Shown: positions 25,801-40,706 of the stretch, piece after piece
Layout: each line of letters starts with the position of its first letter
How positions within the stretch are numbered: the first letter of the stretch is position 1
Assembly: GCA_028564705.1 (NCBI GenBank)
Contig: JAPXFQ010002688.1
Location: 1 to 64,000 of the forward strand
DNA: 64,000 nucleotides
Reading direction: 5' to 3'
Source of the DNA: Apricaphanius iberus
Taxonomy: Eukaryota > Chordata > Actinopteri > Cyprinodontiformes > Aphaniidae
Translations under genes and position numbers: made by a program
The notes under the pieces: model-generated
The model's database searches: none
What the model was told of the DNA's origin: nothing
Seen by the model: only the letters and a program-made list of their open reading frames with translations

Positions 25801-26667
25801 AATGGCTGATGCAAGCTTACCAAGCATGGTTAAAGTTAAACAATTAACTCTCTCGTGGGCAGTCGAAAGAAAACAAAAGTAGATGCTTGAAGCACAATGA
25901 CCCGTTGTTCTATATGCATATTGTTAAAAGCCACATTAGGTCTGTAACACACATAAATATTAAAGCAGCCGAACTGTAGGCGGAACTGGAGCCATTTGTC
26001 CACTGGCTGAATCCCAACTCTGCGCCAACGCAGGCAGAAAATTGGTGAGCATCTTGACTCTAGAGATGACACTTCAATTTGTGCAGCTCCACTGACTGGT
26101 GCTCTGCAGTTCCTCCCCCGTGGGGGTGTGAGATCAGCTGGACACCTGCCTGGCCGTTTGGCCGAAGCCTGGAGCACGGGGGACTGGGCCTTGGAATGGA
26201 AGGCCTGGCCTTGCCTGTCGGCCCAATCCCTGTCCCTGAGCCCCAAGCACTGGCCTTGGCCTGGCCTCTGGTCCTCATCACTGTTCCTCTAGCTTCATTC
26301 CTGTGCCAGTAACAGTCCCTCGCCCTCCCCTCTTTACTCCTAATTCCTGATCCAACTGTCAGCTGTGGTGCTATCCCTCCTCTCAGACATCAAATCCCCA
26401 TCAACAGCTTGCCAGCCTTTGTCTCACTTCTTGCCGCTGCGGCTTGCACCTCGACTTTCAGCTCAAGCCGAATCAGTAAGATGTCTTTGCTGTGAATCAG
26501 TGTCTGTCCTGTTGTAATCCTAGGGTGTGACGAATGACAGTGATCGGCCGAGCCACTAAGGACATTTTGTGGATTACAGGGGCTAAATCATTGTCCTTTT
26601 CTGCACTTTACCCTCTCTAATTAAATTTAAAGTGGGGAAAGGTTTTAAAGAAGATGGGATCTAAATA

Positions 26668-27030
26668 GGGTTGCACAATACATAACAAATGTACAGTTAT
26701 CACAGTATATAATATTAATATCACAAAGGATAATTTGAAATACAAAATATATCATTAACATTCTGCATGACACTAGCATATTTAGCTTGTTTGATGCACC
26801 TTCACTATAGTGCATAAACCTGACAAAAATGACAGTGAATGATATACTGATGGTCAGGATACTAAATCCTTTGAATCAAAATGTAAAGCTAAAACAAGAG
26901 GAATGATAAGTAACAAAACATATAAAAAATATGTACATTTATTGCAACCAATATTGCCAATACATAATTCAGCAATATTGGGGTTTTCTGTAAGTTCCTG
27001 TATTGATGGTTTAAGAGCAGTATTATAAAC
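26668..27030. mobile_element. Possible decayed MITE (one end recognisable)
   Basis: Starts TAGGGTTGCACAATACATAA, like the TAGGGCTGCACGATATTG end of a common fish hAT-type MITE, and includes ATTGCAACCAATATTGCC toward the right. The right terminus is not clear. Low-confidence call. Confidence 0.3.
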
Positions 27031-30000
27031 CATGTGAATTACAAAAAAAACAATCACATAGCTTATTGAATTACTTCAATTAATATTACTTAATTGTTAT
27101 ATAACACAATCAAATTTAATTTGTGTCTTTTTTTTAAAATCTGGTAATAGTGAAAGGTTTAGGTCAGCTATCAAAATACCTGTTTTCAAGCCAAATCTAG
27201 TAAAAATACAGGTTAGAGCTGTGGATAATGTAGTCTTAATTGCATAAAAAGAAAATTTTAAATAAGTTTTTAGAAGAAAACGAGTTCTGAGGTTTGGGCA
27301 GGGAAAAGGATCAAATCATTTGCGTATTGCACTGATCAAGCTTTTTCAGGTTTTGATTGAGATCTGGCCTACTACTTCTTATTTCAACCAATCCAATTTT
27401 TTTCAAAATGATTATGACAAATAAAATGGAAAAAACATGTGCTTCAGGCTCATTGAGAGTTTCAGCACGTATGAATTCAATAGAAAACAAGATAATCTTT
27501 ATTTATGCATAAAAGCATATGTCCTAGCATTTATCACTTCTTATTAATTATTTGAACCAAAAAGAAGGCATCAAGTATATGGTGTTAATTGGTGTTTTGA
27601 TAATTTAAAAATTGTGTGAGTTCTTTTGAAGTGTTTAGTTAATAAGACATTTTAAATATTTAATTATTTGACCTACCGATCACCAGTCAAGAGCTATTCA
27701 ACGGAATATGGGCCCACTCTGATATTTGGGTGAATGACTGATGCATCTCTAATCATGGGATCTATAATATTCACATTAATCACTTAAAAAAAATCATGGA
27801 AACATTAACAATAAACAAATATATTAATGTATTGTAAAGCCTAACTACATTTATTGTCAGACCTAGAATAAAAATTCTGTGTATTTTAGTCTTTAGAAAA
27901 AAGAGAATATCAAATGTAAGGCTTTTCATGAGATATTGAGATCTCTCAGAAACCCTGTATTTCAGATTTGTAATGTCCTGATATCTGAACAACACGCATA
28001 AATCGTTTTGTTTGTAACAACCTTGCTATAATCAGTATTACAATTAACAAGTAATCCAAATAACAACAAATTTTAAATTGTAGAACAGTTGTGCTGACTG
28101 TATGGAAGTCACAGTTTGGTCTTGTTTTAATATGAAACAAAAGTTTTCTGTCTCTTCACAGTTTCACAACAGAAAAGAAAAACATGTTTGTTAAAACTCT
28201 GAGATACAAAAATACTTACTGTAACTGTTTTTTAAATTAACACAGCATACAAAACAGACCTGCACCACTGTGAGATGCATTTAAGTGAATAGCTAGCACT
28301 TTTCTCCAGTGCTCATTTCTGTGTTGCGCTGAAATTGCTGTTAGTTAAAGGCTGGGACACTGTGTGGTGGATGTAAGAAAACAGCCTGCGAGGCTTGGAG
28401 AGTGAGGCGGGGTGATCCAACTGACTCAGCATGTGTCATGACAAAGGACACTGCTTCCACAAACGGCATGCAGATGAATTTGGCTGTGCACCTGTGCATG
28501 CAACCAGCCGCTGGAGGTAAGCGGAACCCTATCTTTAGCAAACAAACCAAGAAGCACTGGTGGATATTACATACAAGCGCATGTGAGACTACGCTCACAG
28601 TAACTGTGGCCAAGCGCATGTTTTGGATAGGAAATAATCACTTTAGCAGGGTTTTGCTATTCTTACAAAATACAAAGATCTACACAAATAAGCTTGTAGT
28701 TATCCTTATTTGCTGGTAGGTTTAAAAAACGTGCAACTCATCCCAAATCAACTTCTTTTTTTTTTGCTGATAAACTGTATAAATGGCTGTCTAATAGTGT
28801 TGTCTACATGTCTGGTGATTATTTTTGGTAATATAGTAAAAATATTGATGTTATACCGAAAACTGTTTGTGGAGTGCCCACTTCATATTGAAATTTTACA
28901 CTGCACTTGACTTTAAATCAGGCACTGCTACTTGTTCAGCTTGGATCTCTGACAACAGCATCCTGCCACTGTGGAGTATAGAACAAGCTCAGTCTCAGCC
29001 ACACCTCCATAGCGAGTTGGGGTTGGCAACTCATGAGCCACCAGCTCGAATCAATACGGCTCAGGGCCGCTCACCTCCTCCACAGAACCTTTCTCCCTTT
29101 CCTCCGAAGGAGGTTGAGAGAAATCTTCAACCTCAAAATTCACCCCTCTGAGGCAATGGAGCTTGTGTTGCTAATCAATTAAATTTTTCTGGCTGTCTGT
29201 GTGTGTGGCACTGCAAGCAGTGCTCCTGTGAACATGTCAGTCACAGCACAGGTCACGGCCAGCCCTCCCCCTCGCTGGATGCCATGCAACGCCTCATTTT
29301 GAGGCATTTTCCAAACAGAAAATGTGGGCAGAGTTAGACTCGTAGTTGTTACTCTCTAGAGGCAACAGAAGCAAAAACAGAAATGTCAAACTTTTTCTTG
29401 TTGAATGCAATTTACAGCATAAAAAACAGCAGGATCTCTTATTAAAACTGCTTTAAGCCTGAAACTGGTGATATTGGATAGGTTGAAATACGTATTTAAA
29501 AAAAAACAACAAAAAACTCTAAACCTCCTGAACGCATACGATAAGAAACAATACCTACATCCCAGCACTTTTTTTAAAGGATGATAATAAGGTAGGAGCA
29601 CATATCTGGATGCTTGGCAGAAGCAGGGCTCTACCTAATCTAATCACTGTTCCACCATCAGACACATCCTGATTGTGTCTCTGTTGGTAGGTGTGTGCAT
29701 GTGTGTCTGCCCTGCAGCAAAAGCATAAAGCTACAGCACATAGACATTAGCTGACCATTGTACTCAAGAATTCATTGCCTTGGGTACTGTGTGAGTGTAT
29801 GTTCGTTTGTGCACCAGTGTGTCTATATAATCTGCTTATTGGTTTCCCTCTGAACCGGATCTTAAATAATCTAATAGCTGCAAGGGAAAGAAGACAGCCG
29901 TCCGTCATCTGTCTTAATGACTTAACAGTTTGATCGAGGCAATGAATAACTCAATACTACATGTAGATGCAGAGAAAGCAAATGCTTTACCAACAGCGCA

Positions 30001-33000
30001 ACAAGCTAAAAGTTAATTCCCTCCCTATTCTAAATCACTTGAAAATAATCTCCTTCTTTAGATTGATGTGATGATGGGGTTTAAAATATTTCAATCACAA
30101 AAGCATTCCACTATAAGAATACAAATTTACAGCATGAAAACATCTTAAAGCAAAGACTAAGAGAGCTTGTGTTAGCACATAGGGTGATTGAGAAATTCTC
30201 CACATGTATTCCACAGAAAAAGTAGATCATCGCCTTAAATCATTTTCCATGACAGAGGTCTTATTTTAAAACAATAAAACTGAGAAAATGTATTTCACTT
30301 CATATTTTATTGGTGAAAGTCTTGCTCTCTCTCACTCTCTTGCAGCCTGAAACAACCCTAGACAAGTCTCAACATGTCAAAGAAAAAAAAAAGTAAGCGT
30401 TTCGTACATCTCTGTACTTAAACATTTTTAACTGTCCATTACTCCGCAAGTGTGTCCACAGAAAAAGCCTGTTATTGTTAGCATAACTTGTTAAAGCTTA
30501 TTTAATTGGGTGCTCACTGATCTAAAAAATATTTATATTTTGAAAGCAGTCAGGGTTACTCAATCTAAAAATTGGTAAATGTTTGGCTCCGGGTTTCTGT
30601 TTGTATTACAAGCTCAAACCCTAGTAATATATACATACAGTTTGAAGATACTCTGGTTCCACAAACCTCATTTTGAAGGTTTTTATTTTAACCTACTAAG
30701 CAATGAACTAATATGCAGTATTTTTAGAAACAGTCTGCTTTTTGTAGAAAAAAGAACTGTAAATTATTGCAACTGAAAAAAAGCATTTCCATGTTTTCTT
30801 TTTTGAAAGAAAGTCATACAATGTCCAAAAAGCTTCTTAATTAATTGTTTTCAAATGTTTTTAGTTCATCATGAGTTTTTTTGTCTATTTGTAGCAACAA
30901 GAATGGTATATGGGTCACTCTTCCTTTAAACACACACTCGTTATTTTACCAAGTTTTAAAAATGAGTACACCCAAGACTTAACTAAACTTTTGCCATCCC
31001 ATTTACAAGAACAATATAACAAAATACTTAGAAGACAAATACTTTGTTTGCTACTTAACATTTCAAATTTTAATATATCAAATAAATTATCAGATTCTAT
31101 ATATATAATTTTTATTTTTTATCTCCATCCGAACCAAACACCTGTGCTGGATCCATTCCTGAATTGAATTTGTGAGCCGGATAAAATCCTTAACAGGGCT
31201 GGAAATGGCCTGTTGACTGCACTTTATACACTCCTGACCTTAACGATATTAATCAATTCTAACAGCCCACCGTCTTGATCCCCTTAAGAATGCTTTTAAG
31301 CTGTTCTTTCAAAGTTATTACAGATTCTATTTATTGTTCAACTGTCATATTTCTGATTGTAAGAGCTTCAAATTAAGTGACATCAAGGTTGAAATCTCAG
31401 AACAACAGATTCTGCTAGAACAGGAAGAGAGAGAGAAAAACAAAGGCAAACAAAAAATGTAAGAGCGCGCAGCTTACAGACGAGGCCTGTGGCAGACCAG
31501 CTAAAGCATTAAGAGTGGCGTGTATTCAAATGAGCAGATAAATCCCCCCTGCTGCTCTATAGTGCAGAGTAATTGAAAATGCCCACAGGAGGCAATCTCT
31601 GCTGATATACTGCATCGTATGCCATGCTGACATCATAGAAAGGTGGTGGCTGATTGCTATAAAAGAAATCCTACAACAGTGTGTGAATTTGACAGTGAGA
31701 GCAGGAGAGCCTTGAGAGATAGCACAATTCTCTCTATTTTTCTCATTTTCTCCATCCCTGTCTTTTCGTCCTCTACCCCCAATATCAATTTAACAGGTGC
31801 TGATCATGCCCGCTGGTGACGTTTATCGTAGGTGATAAGCACTGGATATCACTTCTCCTCAATTTCCATCTACATTTCATTTTGTAGGAAGGAACACAAT
31901 CCTCACAACTGGAAGTGGATAGAAACTGATTGTTAATATTCCACATTCCTCTCAGGATAAACTCAGCAAATACCAATAATCCCTGTTGTCTGACAACTAC
32001 ACAAACAATCCCTGATCACAGCCTATAATTAAGGAGGAGTTTTTTTTATACAGTAGGGTTTTCATTTTAAATTGACTCAGCTCTATGGTTTTTATCTTTA
32101 TATTGGGCGAGCCCATCTTTATGAGTCATCAACCACAATTTGACCTTTCATGTTCCTCCTACTGCTGCTGCAGTCATAAAACTCTGCCATGTTTTGTGTC
32201 AACCAGCAAATTACTGAATTGATTAATTTCAGTTCAGTCTTTTAATATCCCGAGGCAGATTCAAAGGTAGTATGTATTATAATTTAATTAAACCAATAAG
32301 TTTTTTTCAGGCCCTAATAGTTAGACATGCCTGTATATGAAAAACCACAAACTTTTTAGATGAAGTTATAAGCTACATAAATATACCCACAAGGAAGAAT
32401 ATCTCTCTGCTAATAAGTATTTGTTTTAAAAATGCAACTCTAAATACGAGTCCATCGTCTGAGCAACATCTGCACATTATATATCCATAGGAAAATAGCC
32501 GATTTTGTTCTAAGAACAAATATCAGTAGGTGGGATCAGTCTTAATAGTCTAGTGTCAAATTTATATTTGATGCTTACAGAGTAAGGCCCTGTTTACACA
32601 GAAACAAAACAGATGTAGTTTCAAAAACAGTCTGTAAAAACAGCCCCACAATAAAAAACATAAGAAATGTCCACACAGTTCCACACAAACTGCTGAAACT
32701 GCTGTAGTCCCCATACCAGACACATTAGTGGGCTGAGACACTTCCAGAGAAACAGAAAAGAACACTGACGGCTTTATTCCAAAGCATATGGTGTCTGTGG
32801 TTCTCCGTTCTCCAGATCAATTTTCTGCTGCCAGTGACAGAGGAGCGACAGTCAATCATATTCTAGTCAATATTTGCTTTATTAGGACTGTAACACCGTA
32901 AGTTGCAATGTTTGTTGCCGGTGCTGTGAGATTCAACCACTTTGGGACCGGACCCAATTAAAACATGATCATTTACAGTGTCCTGAAACAATATCTTTGC

Positions 33001-33477
33001 TGCTACTCCTGGTTTCATTGTCATCTAGACAGGGACTAAACAATTTAGTTTTTAGAGATCATATAACCTGTGCTGGCCAGTCTTTGTATGTTGGTCTGTC
33101 CTATTTGTTAATTGTTCATGTTTGATTCCTGTCTTGTAGCGCAAAGCTTAAAACACATCAGGAAACATATTGTACAGTTTTGTTTTTTAGTTAATCAGAC
33201 AAAGTGTTTGGACAAATATTTTTATGCATAAGGGCCAAAGTTATTTTTTGCCCCCTCTCAACAACTGAACTCCTGCACACACTCACACTTGGACATACTT
33301 ATGGACGTATTCACATAACGCACACTGGATGCCAGAAAGTAAACCTTCTTATTCATAATTTCAGAGGTGGTTATTTTTTCCAGATATTTTATTTTCCTTA
33401 AAAAACAATCTTGATGTTCTCATTCCTCTGCTCTAGGATCAGATTTCAGGAGGCAGCAACTCTTCTACGGTTTACCA

Positions 33478-33848
33478 TAGGGGTGCACCGATCCCACTTT
33501 TTCAGTACCGATGCCGATGCTTGGAATTTGTGTATCTGTCGAATGCCGATCGGATACTATTGTTGAATTAATAACCTGTATAACTTCCACCTTATACCTT
33601 TCTTGAAGAGACTGAAGGCACTAGACTTTACTAAATAAACATAACTAAAAAAATATAACAGATGTAAAATATAAAATTACCACAAAAATAAAATTCCAAG
33701 TGAAAAATATTGCTTTTTTAGGGAATTTATTGCAGATTTTCCACATTTTGCTGATCAGTTCATAGTATTGGTTAAGTTTAACCGATATGATACATATATA
33801 TTAGATGGTATTGGGGCCAATACCAGTATTGGTATCTGTGCATCCCTA
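33478..33848. mobile_element. hAT-like MITE
   Basis: 371 bp with inverted termini TAGGGGTGCACCGATCC and (reverse complement) TAGGGATGCACAGATACC. Internal CGATGCCGATGC and TATTGGGGCCAATACC are typical of this abundant fish non-autonomous family. Flanks GTTTACCA and GTTTAACT could be a decayed 8-bp target duplication. No open frame. Confidence 0.7.
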
Positions 33849-34676
33849 GTTTAACTTTGTAGTGACAATAAACGGAACCTGTATCTAGTACTAAATAAGA
33901 GTAACATAAATGCATTAGTCTGAGCTCATCTGGCTGTCAATAACGATCAAAAACTTTTTGTTATCATTCTCTTGGAACTTTTTCTCACATTCAATCATCC
34001 TGGAAGCAGGTAAGATTAAGAAAATAGAGTGAGGCCAGCTCTGCATCAGTAAAGTAAGACTGCATTTCTGACACAAACAGTTCCTTAAATTATGATGCAA
34101 ATCTGACTGGCAACCTGTCAAAGGTATTTCTCGCCTGTCTGTCACTCTCCTGACTGCGATGGATGAATATTGCAACACCCCCTCACTACCTGCACACACA
34201 CTTATACACTGTACTACACCTCTGCCAATAAGGTTTTGGAAACTGCTTTAGAGAAATAGTGATCACAGCTGATTTACAAAAGAAATGCAACATCCAAAAC
34301 TTTCCAAATGTGTTAATAGTAGCCAAATTATGGTATTTTGGCCATACTTGAAATTGATTCTCATGAGATTTAGTCCAACTAAACTTTCGTGTTAAACCAT
34401 TTCTACAATATGGACGTTACACAACAAAAACATGTCTAAATTTACAAACTGAAGTCAAAATTTAGAAGTCAACTTATACAAAATGTTTTTCTAAAACTTT
34501 ACTTTACTCCCTTAATCAAGAGTAAAAAAAAAAAAATAGAAAAAAAGAAACTTGAGTCTTTTTTTCAAGCCCTACTTGCCAGAGATATCAGTAAAAACTA
34601 AAAATACTCATGAAGGAAGGACATACAGACATACTCAGTAAAGGAATAGATGTACAGAAGAGAGATAAGTACACAA

Positions 34677-34740
34677 GGAAGGAAGGAAGGAAGGAAGGAA
34701 GGAAGGAAGGAAGGAAGGAAGGAAGGAAGGAAGGAAGGAA
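34677..34740. repeat. (GGAA)16 microsatellite
   Basis: Sixteen uninterrupted GGAA units in elavl4 intron 1, in a wider purine-rich stretch (34615-34830). Open frames here (KEGRKEGRK or PSFLPSFLPS) are translations of the repeat and not genes. Confidence 0.99.
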
Positions 34741-37700
34741 GTACAAGAAGAAAAGATACATGGAAGAAAGGATGGGCAGATTATAGGGGACACAGAAGAA
34801 AGGGAGGAAGGACAGATACAAAAAAAGGAAAGACACAAAATTTATATAAAGACACAATAAATTACCAGGGAAATCAAAATTATTCCCACGCTCTCATTTT
34901 CTTTTTCCATACATATCCAGGCTAGGAATTTTGTGTTCTGGTGAATGAAGCTGGATAGATAGTTTCAGTTTAAATTTTGTTACACACCAACTACTGATAT
35001 TTTACACAAGACTAGACAGTGAATGCTTTGTTTGAAGTCCCAGATGTGTTTACTGCCAACAACGTTGCAGCCCTTTTGCAGTATGTTCAGTTGCATATGG
35101 TATCTATAATTTATCCAGCTACAGAAATGTATAAATGTTTAATACTTCAGAGGCGAGTGGGGGGGTGGAGGGTGCTGTCAAAAGCATGACCTTGAAACGT
35201 CCTTAAAAACATCACAAGGCAGCAGCGCTGGGGCCAGCTAAGCTGCCAACGCCAAACAACAGGCAACACGTCAAAGCCACACTAACTCGTACTTGTACAC
35301 ACCATTCCTGTCTGTCTGCTGTTTTTTCTTCTTTTTTTTTCAGGGATGCAAAATGCAGATGAGAGTAGTCAGCCGCTTGTGCACAGTCTCAGGAGAAACT
35401 GCCAGTCAAATCCGAACATCTGTATGAATACCAAAATGTGCAGGGTACAGTCGAGGATGCTAGAAAGAGAGTGGAAAGGAGGAGGGGGAAACAGAGGAGA
35501 TGAGTGGATTGAGAAGAGGGAAAGTAGATAGGAAAGCCAGTGTTCTTCCTTTATGTGTTTTTGACTGAAAAAAGAGATACAGGCACATTCCCTTCACCGT
35601 ATTTTTCATCAGGATATTTATTTTAAACAGCAGCACCGCAGAACAAGGGCTTGGTCCTGTGTTTGCTAGTGGGGTGAGGCGCCAACACTCCCCAGCTGAT
35701 TATCTGTCTGTCTGTAGCAGTTTGAAATGCTGCCAAAGGAATTAGGCCTAGTATTTGTGAATGCTGCTCCCCTCACAGCAGAATGCCACGCCGTGCTTCT
35801 CAGATTTTGAGCATTTTTGAGAGAGAGAAATGAAGAGAGAGAGAAAGAGAGACGGAGAGAAAATACCATTAAAATAAATGAAGAAAATCACTGTGGAAGC
35901 CTATTAAATTTTTAACGTAACCATTTTGTGAGTCTTCATGTGTGTTTAGGCTTCACACAAAAGGAATATTTAAAAACCAAAGCGTGCTAATTGGGATAGG
36001 AGGTTGTTGGTTTTTTTTTTTTTACAGCAACGTCTTATTCAAACAGGCTTTGGGCTCATTAACTGCTTCCATACAGCTTTTGTTTGAAGGAAAGTGGAAA
36101 AGACATTTGAAGATAAATAATATTTCTCAATATCTACACTGACACTGTAGTGTTAAAACGCTGATAGGCATTACGTGATCATGAAATTAACTAAAGCTTG
36201 CTTAAAGTGAGAGAGCAAAGATTAAATAATCTCAACAGATCCAACTTGTGTTTAAAAATGCAATTTGCTATAGTAGTTGAATTTTTTGACATCAATCACC
36301 CATATTACTAATGGAATATGTCATGAAATATTAATCTATGTATTTTAAATAAATAAATAAATTGCTCTAGCTTAAAATTTTTGCCTTGATTTCATCATCA
36401 CATGAACTGACAAACTAGTTCAAACATGAATGCACATTAGATGCTGACTGCATTGCCGTGTTGGACAACTAGCTAAATGGAGAAATTTCTTTTCATCTTT
36501 GTTGTAATAATTATGGATTAGGATTTTAAAAGCCATCAAAGGAGGTGCAAAATTTCCATTTATTCTTGCATTACTTTCTTGTCGATATTAGACGTAATCC
36601 AACTAAATGACACAACAGTTATCCTCACTGATATCTTTAATCTTCTTTGTACAGTTAGTTGTCACTGTTAACATATAGCAACAGACTACTGATCACATAT
36701 GTCAACTCCAATAAGTTCTCCAAAAACGTCACTTTCATCCACATACAGCTACAAAGAGAGTATTTATAACAACCGCATAAATAACACAAAGGCACAAACT
36801 CACCCACTGTGACCATTTAAGCCCATCTAAGATGTGGCGCTCTTAACTCCAAGTAGAAGACTTCTCAGAGCGAGTGTTTACCACTTGTCCTTGTCTGAGA
36901 TGCACTTAGTGAAAGTCAGGGAGACAACTATTCTGCATGTTGGTGAAACATTATCTTGATTACTGTCTTTGTGTTGTACATTAAGTAGAATCAACAATAA
37001 AGCTTACTGACAAGAAATCGGCCAAACACCATTCTGGATTTTCCTTGAAAATAATAAAATCCTTGAAATAATCAAACCTGCGGTAGGCCGAGTGGAGAGG
37101 CTTAACGATAAGTAAGGATTGTTCATCCTGAAATTAGTAGAGGAACGCGGAGTGCTGGTATATATGAATTACAAGATAGATTTATCATAAGAGACATGGT
37201 GATGAGGGAGATTTGCTGCTTTAATTGCATTAGACACTAAACTTAAAACTAACCCTTTAAAAGGGATTCTCTATTTAAAGATTGATTTGTGTAAATTTGT
37301 CTTTTTATTCCTAGTGTTGTTATTCATTACGTGGTGGTGCCCTGGGTTGTGTTTTAGATCTCGGCTGAAGCTTGCAGGCAATCCATGTGCATGGGCTGTT
37401 TCTCTCCGGGTACCACGTCTTTTGTCAATTCACTAAAACATGCATGTTAGATCAGGTATTAAGTTTGAGTGTATCTATGCATATCCTGTCTCTGTGATTG
37501 ACCTGTTGATGACATTTAATTAGCTTCTAGTTAACCATGAACCTCTGCATGTGGGTAAACGTCAGCAATTCCTCTTACACGCACAACTATAACTACAGAG
37601 AACCAAAACCATGGAAATGGGTAATAGAGACCTTCTGATCTGCCTTTTACTGGGCGTCACCGATTTCTGGTTTCCATTGAGGTCTGAGCTACCAATTCTA

Positions 37701-39675
37701 ATTATAAACTAATCAGAGACCATATAACACAAAAGATAAGCAGTGTTGCATGTTCTTAAAGGGGTTGGGATTATGAGTTCTTAGTTTGTATATTAGTTTT
37801 CCATCTATCAGTTCTTTACGATGTCTCAAAATCACCTGTGTTCGTTGCTTCTCAAATCAATACTCACCTTTGAAACAACATGAACAAATGCATACTGCAA
37901 CCTTGTCTCATGTTTTTTATTTGGGGTAACATTTAAATCCCTCAACAGCACACAGTTTGTGGACAGCAGCTAATAAATTCTTAACACACCCTATCCTATG
38001 AATTCTGATGTGTAACCTTGGAGCACATGGTATTATGCCTGAGGCTAGTAGAACCAAAGCATGCTTGTGTGTACGTTTTAAATAATTATATGAATAAATA
38101 ATACCTATACACGTACTACTGGGTACTGTCAGTCTTCCTGATGCACACTCATTAAAACCTTTAAGACTAATGAGCATTTTACTTTCTTCCCTACCTCTCC
38201 CCATCTTGCTCCTTATCCTGCTTTTATTTCTGTCAAACACTGCACACTCCTATTGAGGTAATCTTTAGATACAGCCTACACAACACACAGTGTTCTTACA
38301 TCAGTCTTGTACTACAGACTAAGCTGACATGAACCTAAAGGCCCCGATGTTTCATCAGCAAGTCAGCCCAGAAGGAATTGCCTTCATTTCAGTTAGCATT
38401 TTGATGGCATTTCACAAAAAGTAGCATGAGGACAAATCTTATTCATTGGACAGTAAAAGTCAGCCACCCATCATGAAAACAAATGGATGCGCACACAATT
38501 CAAAACAATACTGTTGACTATATTCAGAATGACACAAGGTTTTCTATTACAAGGCAAAGACGATAAATGGATGCTAGATGTGTAAGTGAACCTGTCACTG
38601 TTGAAAGGATGGAATGGATAAAAAGGTATCACAATGAGTCTGAGGATGACGAACAAAGCTGATAACTTGGGTGGCTTAACAACACCAGTTGCTATGTTGG
38701 CATTCCTTAGTAGGCATGGGCTGGGTATAGAGGTATATCAAGGTTTTAAAAAGCCACTAAAACTTTTCAAAAAACGGTTTAAAGCTTTTTTAATGAGAGG
38801 CTAGAGAAGGAGATGCAATGATCAGAGTTTTCTCTGGCTAAACTGAACATAGAGTACCATACTGATGCCTTTCCCCCACCTGTTGCTGCACACTGGCCAG
38901 TAGGCTTAAAGAAGACTATTAGACTTCCCCCTTGCTGTTCCTTGCTCCAATATTTCTGAGCATGCTACTAAGGGAGCGACCAGTTGCACTTTTATTAGGG
39001 TGACACAATACTACAAAAAACGCAATTAAGGCAAAACTGTTCGTTATTGTGACAATGTTGTCAATTGTGGCTAATAAATATTTTCCTACGTTTTCTGTTT
39101 CTTTTCCATAATCACGATGTTAAGCGACTCTCCATGAGGTTCAGCATCTCATTCATTATCATCTCTATCAGATGTCATTATCAAGGGCAGAAAAGAGTGA
39201 AATTGGCTGAAAGGTTTAACTGGGGTGCAAAGAGTGAATGCAAGGAATCTCAAATATGATATCTTATCCAGTAGCAGCTTTTGCATAGTTGTTCCACGCT
39301 CAATTTGTTTATCTAACTTTAGAAAACAAACCACTATTTTCCTCATAGGTTTCACTAAACCATAGAGCGTTTGGCCTGTCTACAAATTAAGGTTAAAATG
39401 GCCATCTCAGTTTAAGGTTGATTTGATGCCAAAAATCCAAAGGACTTTTTTTGTGTTTTCAAAAAAAATAACACAGTTAATAATTCTAGTTGTTAAGAAT
39501 CCCTGTTTAGTAATAAAATTGGAACTGGTGATTTTAAAATCCGGGCAAATATTTTTAAAAACAAAACTGTGATATGACCCTTTAAATTAGCTGTGATTTG
39601 ACAACTGGAATCAGATACCAACTTTAGTATCATCAGCCTCTAGCTGTGGGGTACAGCAATGCTGTGTTATAAAGC

Positions 39676-40324
39676 CTAGATGATGCTTCTCCGTTTTGAC
39701 GGAGACGGATTGACACAACACCATTATTCGTCAACGCAAGGGCTCTCTGTCACCTACGCAAGAACGCACTGAGTAGAGGCCCAATTTTTAGCTATCCATC
39801 TCCGTCAACGGAAGGCGTATGCACCTGATTGGTCAGTTTCAGGAACAGCCAGAGATCGCTTCACCAGAAAGGGGCTCTATATTCGCTGTAATCAGTAGTC
39901 AATGCAGCGTTTAGCCACTACATGCTTTAAATTGAAAGGATAATTTATCTAATCTGATTTTGAACACAAGAAAGTGTAGAAAAAAAAAAAGGCTGCTGTG
40001 TTTTATTTTGATGCGTTTCTAGAGTAGTCTATGAGCTGCACCTCTAGTAAAAAGCTTTACAACTTAATCAAAACTTACTTTCTGTTGTCCATTGCTCCTT
40101 GAGGAAGAAATACGTTCACAAGCCTAGAAAAAAAATAAAACGGCGCTGTGATTGTAGGCAGAGACACTGTGAAAAGTTAGCACCCCCTGCTGTCCTGGTC
40201 GAGCAACGCTGAAAAAATAATAGAGACTGAAGTGGAAAAGCGGAGTACTATAAATGAAAAACGTCAAGCGTCAATACATCTGCGTCTGAATGCAAATTTA
40301 CGTCGGAGAAGAATAAACTAGGCT
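39676..40324. mobile_element. Non-autonomous inverted-repeat element
   Basis: About 650 bp. The left end, GCCTAGATGATGCTTCTCCG, and the reverse complement of the right end, GCCTAGTTTATTCTTCTCCG, match at 16 of 20 positions. Both ends are followed by CGTC-rich sequence resembling each other (TTTTGACGGAGACG; GACGTAAATTTGC). CpG content is higher than in the surroundings. No transposase frame is visible and no clear target duplication was found, so class is open. Confidence 0.55.
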
Positions 40325-40397
40325 CAACACTTACCCTGGTAACAAGAAAGAAGGATGCCCTCTCTTCTTTGACTGACTGGACATAGAACTAAACAAC

Positions 40398-40706
40398 TGT
40401 CATGGTTTACAGCTGATGTAGGACCAGGTGCAGAGTGGGTAGTTGAAAAGATTAATATTTTATTGCTGCTCACAATCACAAGTAGTCAGCGAGACACAAA
40501 GCTTTAAAGTGCACTCATGTCACACAGAGGTGAGATCATATGACGTGAACACAACGACAAACCGGCAAATGACAGGCAAAAACGGGGAGGAATAACTACA
40601 CAGTGGGGACAATAAGGGAAAAAAAAAACAGGAAACCTTGGGGCAGCTGGGGACAGTTAAAGATGCAGAGATTGACAGACAAAGGAAAAAATACCACACT
40701 ATGACA
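40398..40706. mobile_element. Possible small element with TGTCATG / ATGACA ends
   Basis: Begins TGTCATGGTTTACA and ends CCACACTATGACA, short inverted termini, with ACAAC on the left and ACAAT on the right as a possible target duplication. The internal composition (CCAGGTGCAGAGTGGG near the left end) is like repeats common in fish introns. No coding content. Confidence 0.4.

Noticed and set aside
26060..26312. G+C-rich ORFs on both strands
   Set aside because: Proline/leucine-rich by composition (GGCCTTGGCCTGGCC-like repeats); no domain.
34588..34925. ORFs rich in PSFLPSFL or KEGRKEGR
   Set aside because: Translations of the (GGAA)16 microsatellite and its purine-rich flanks.
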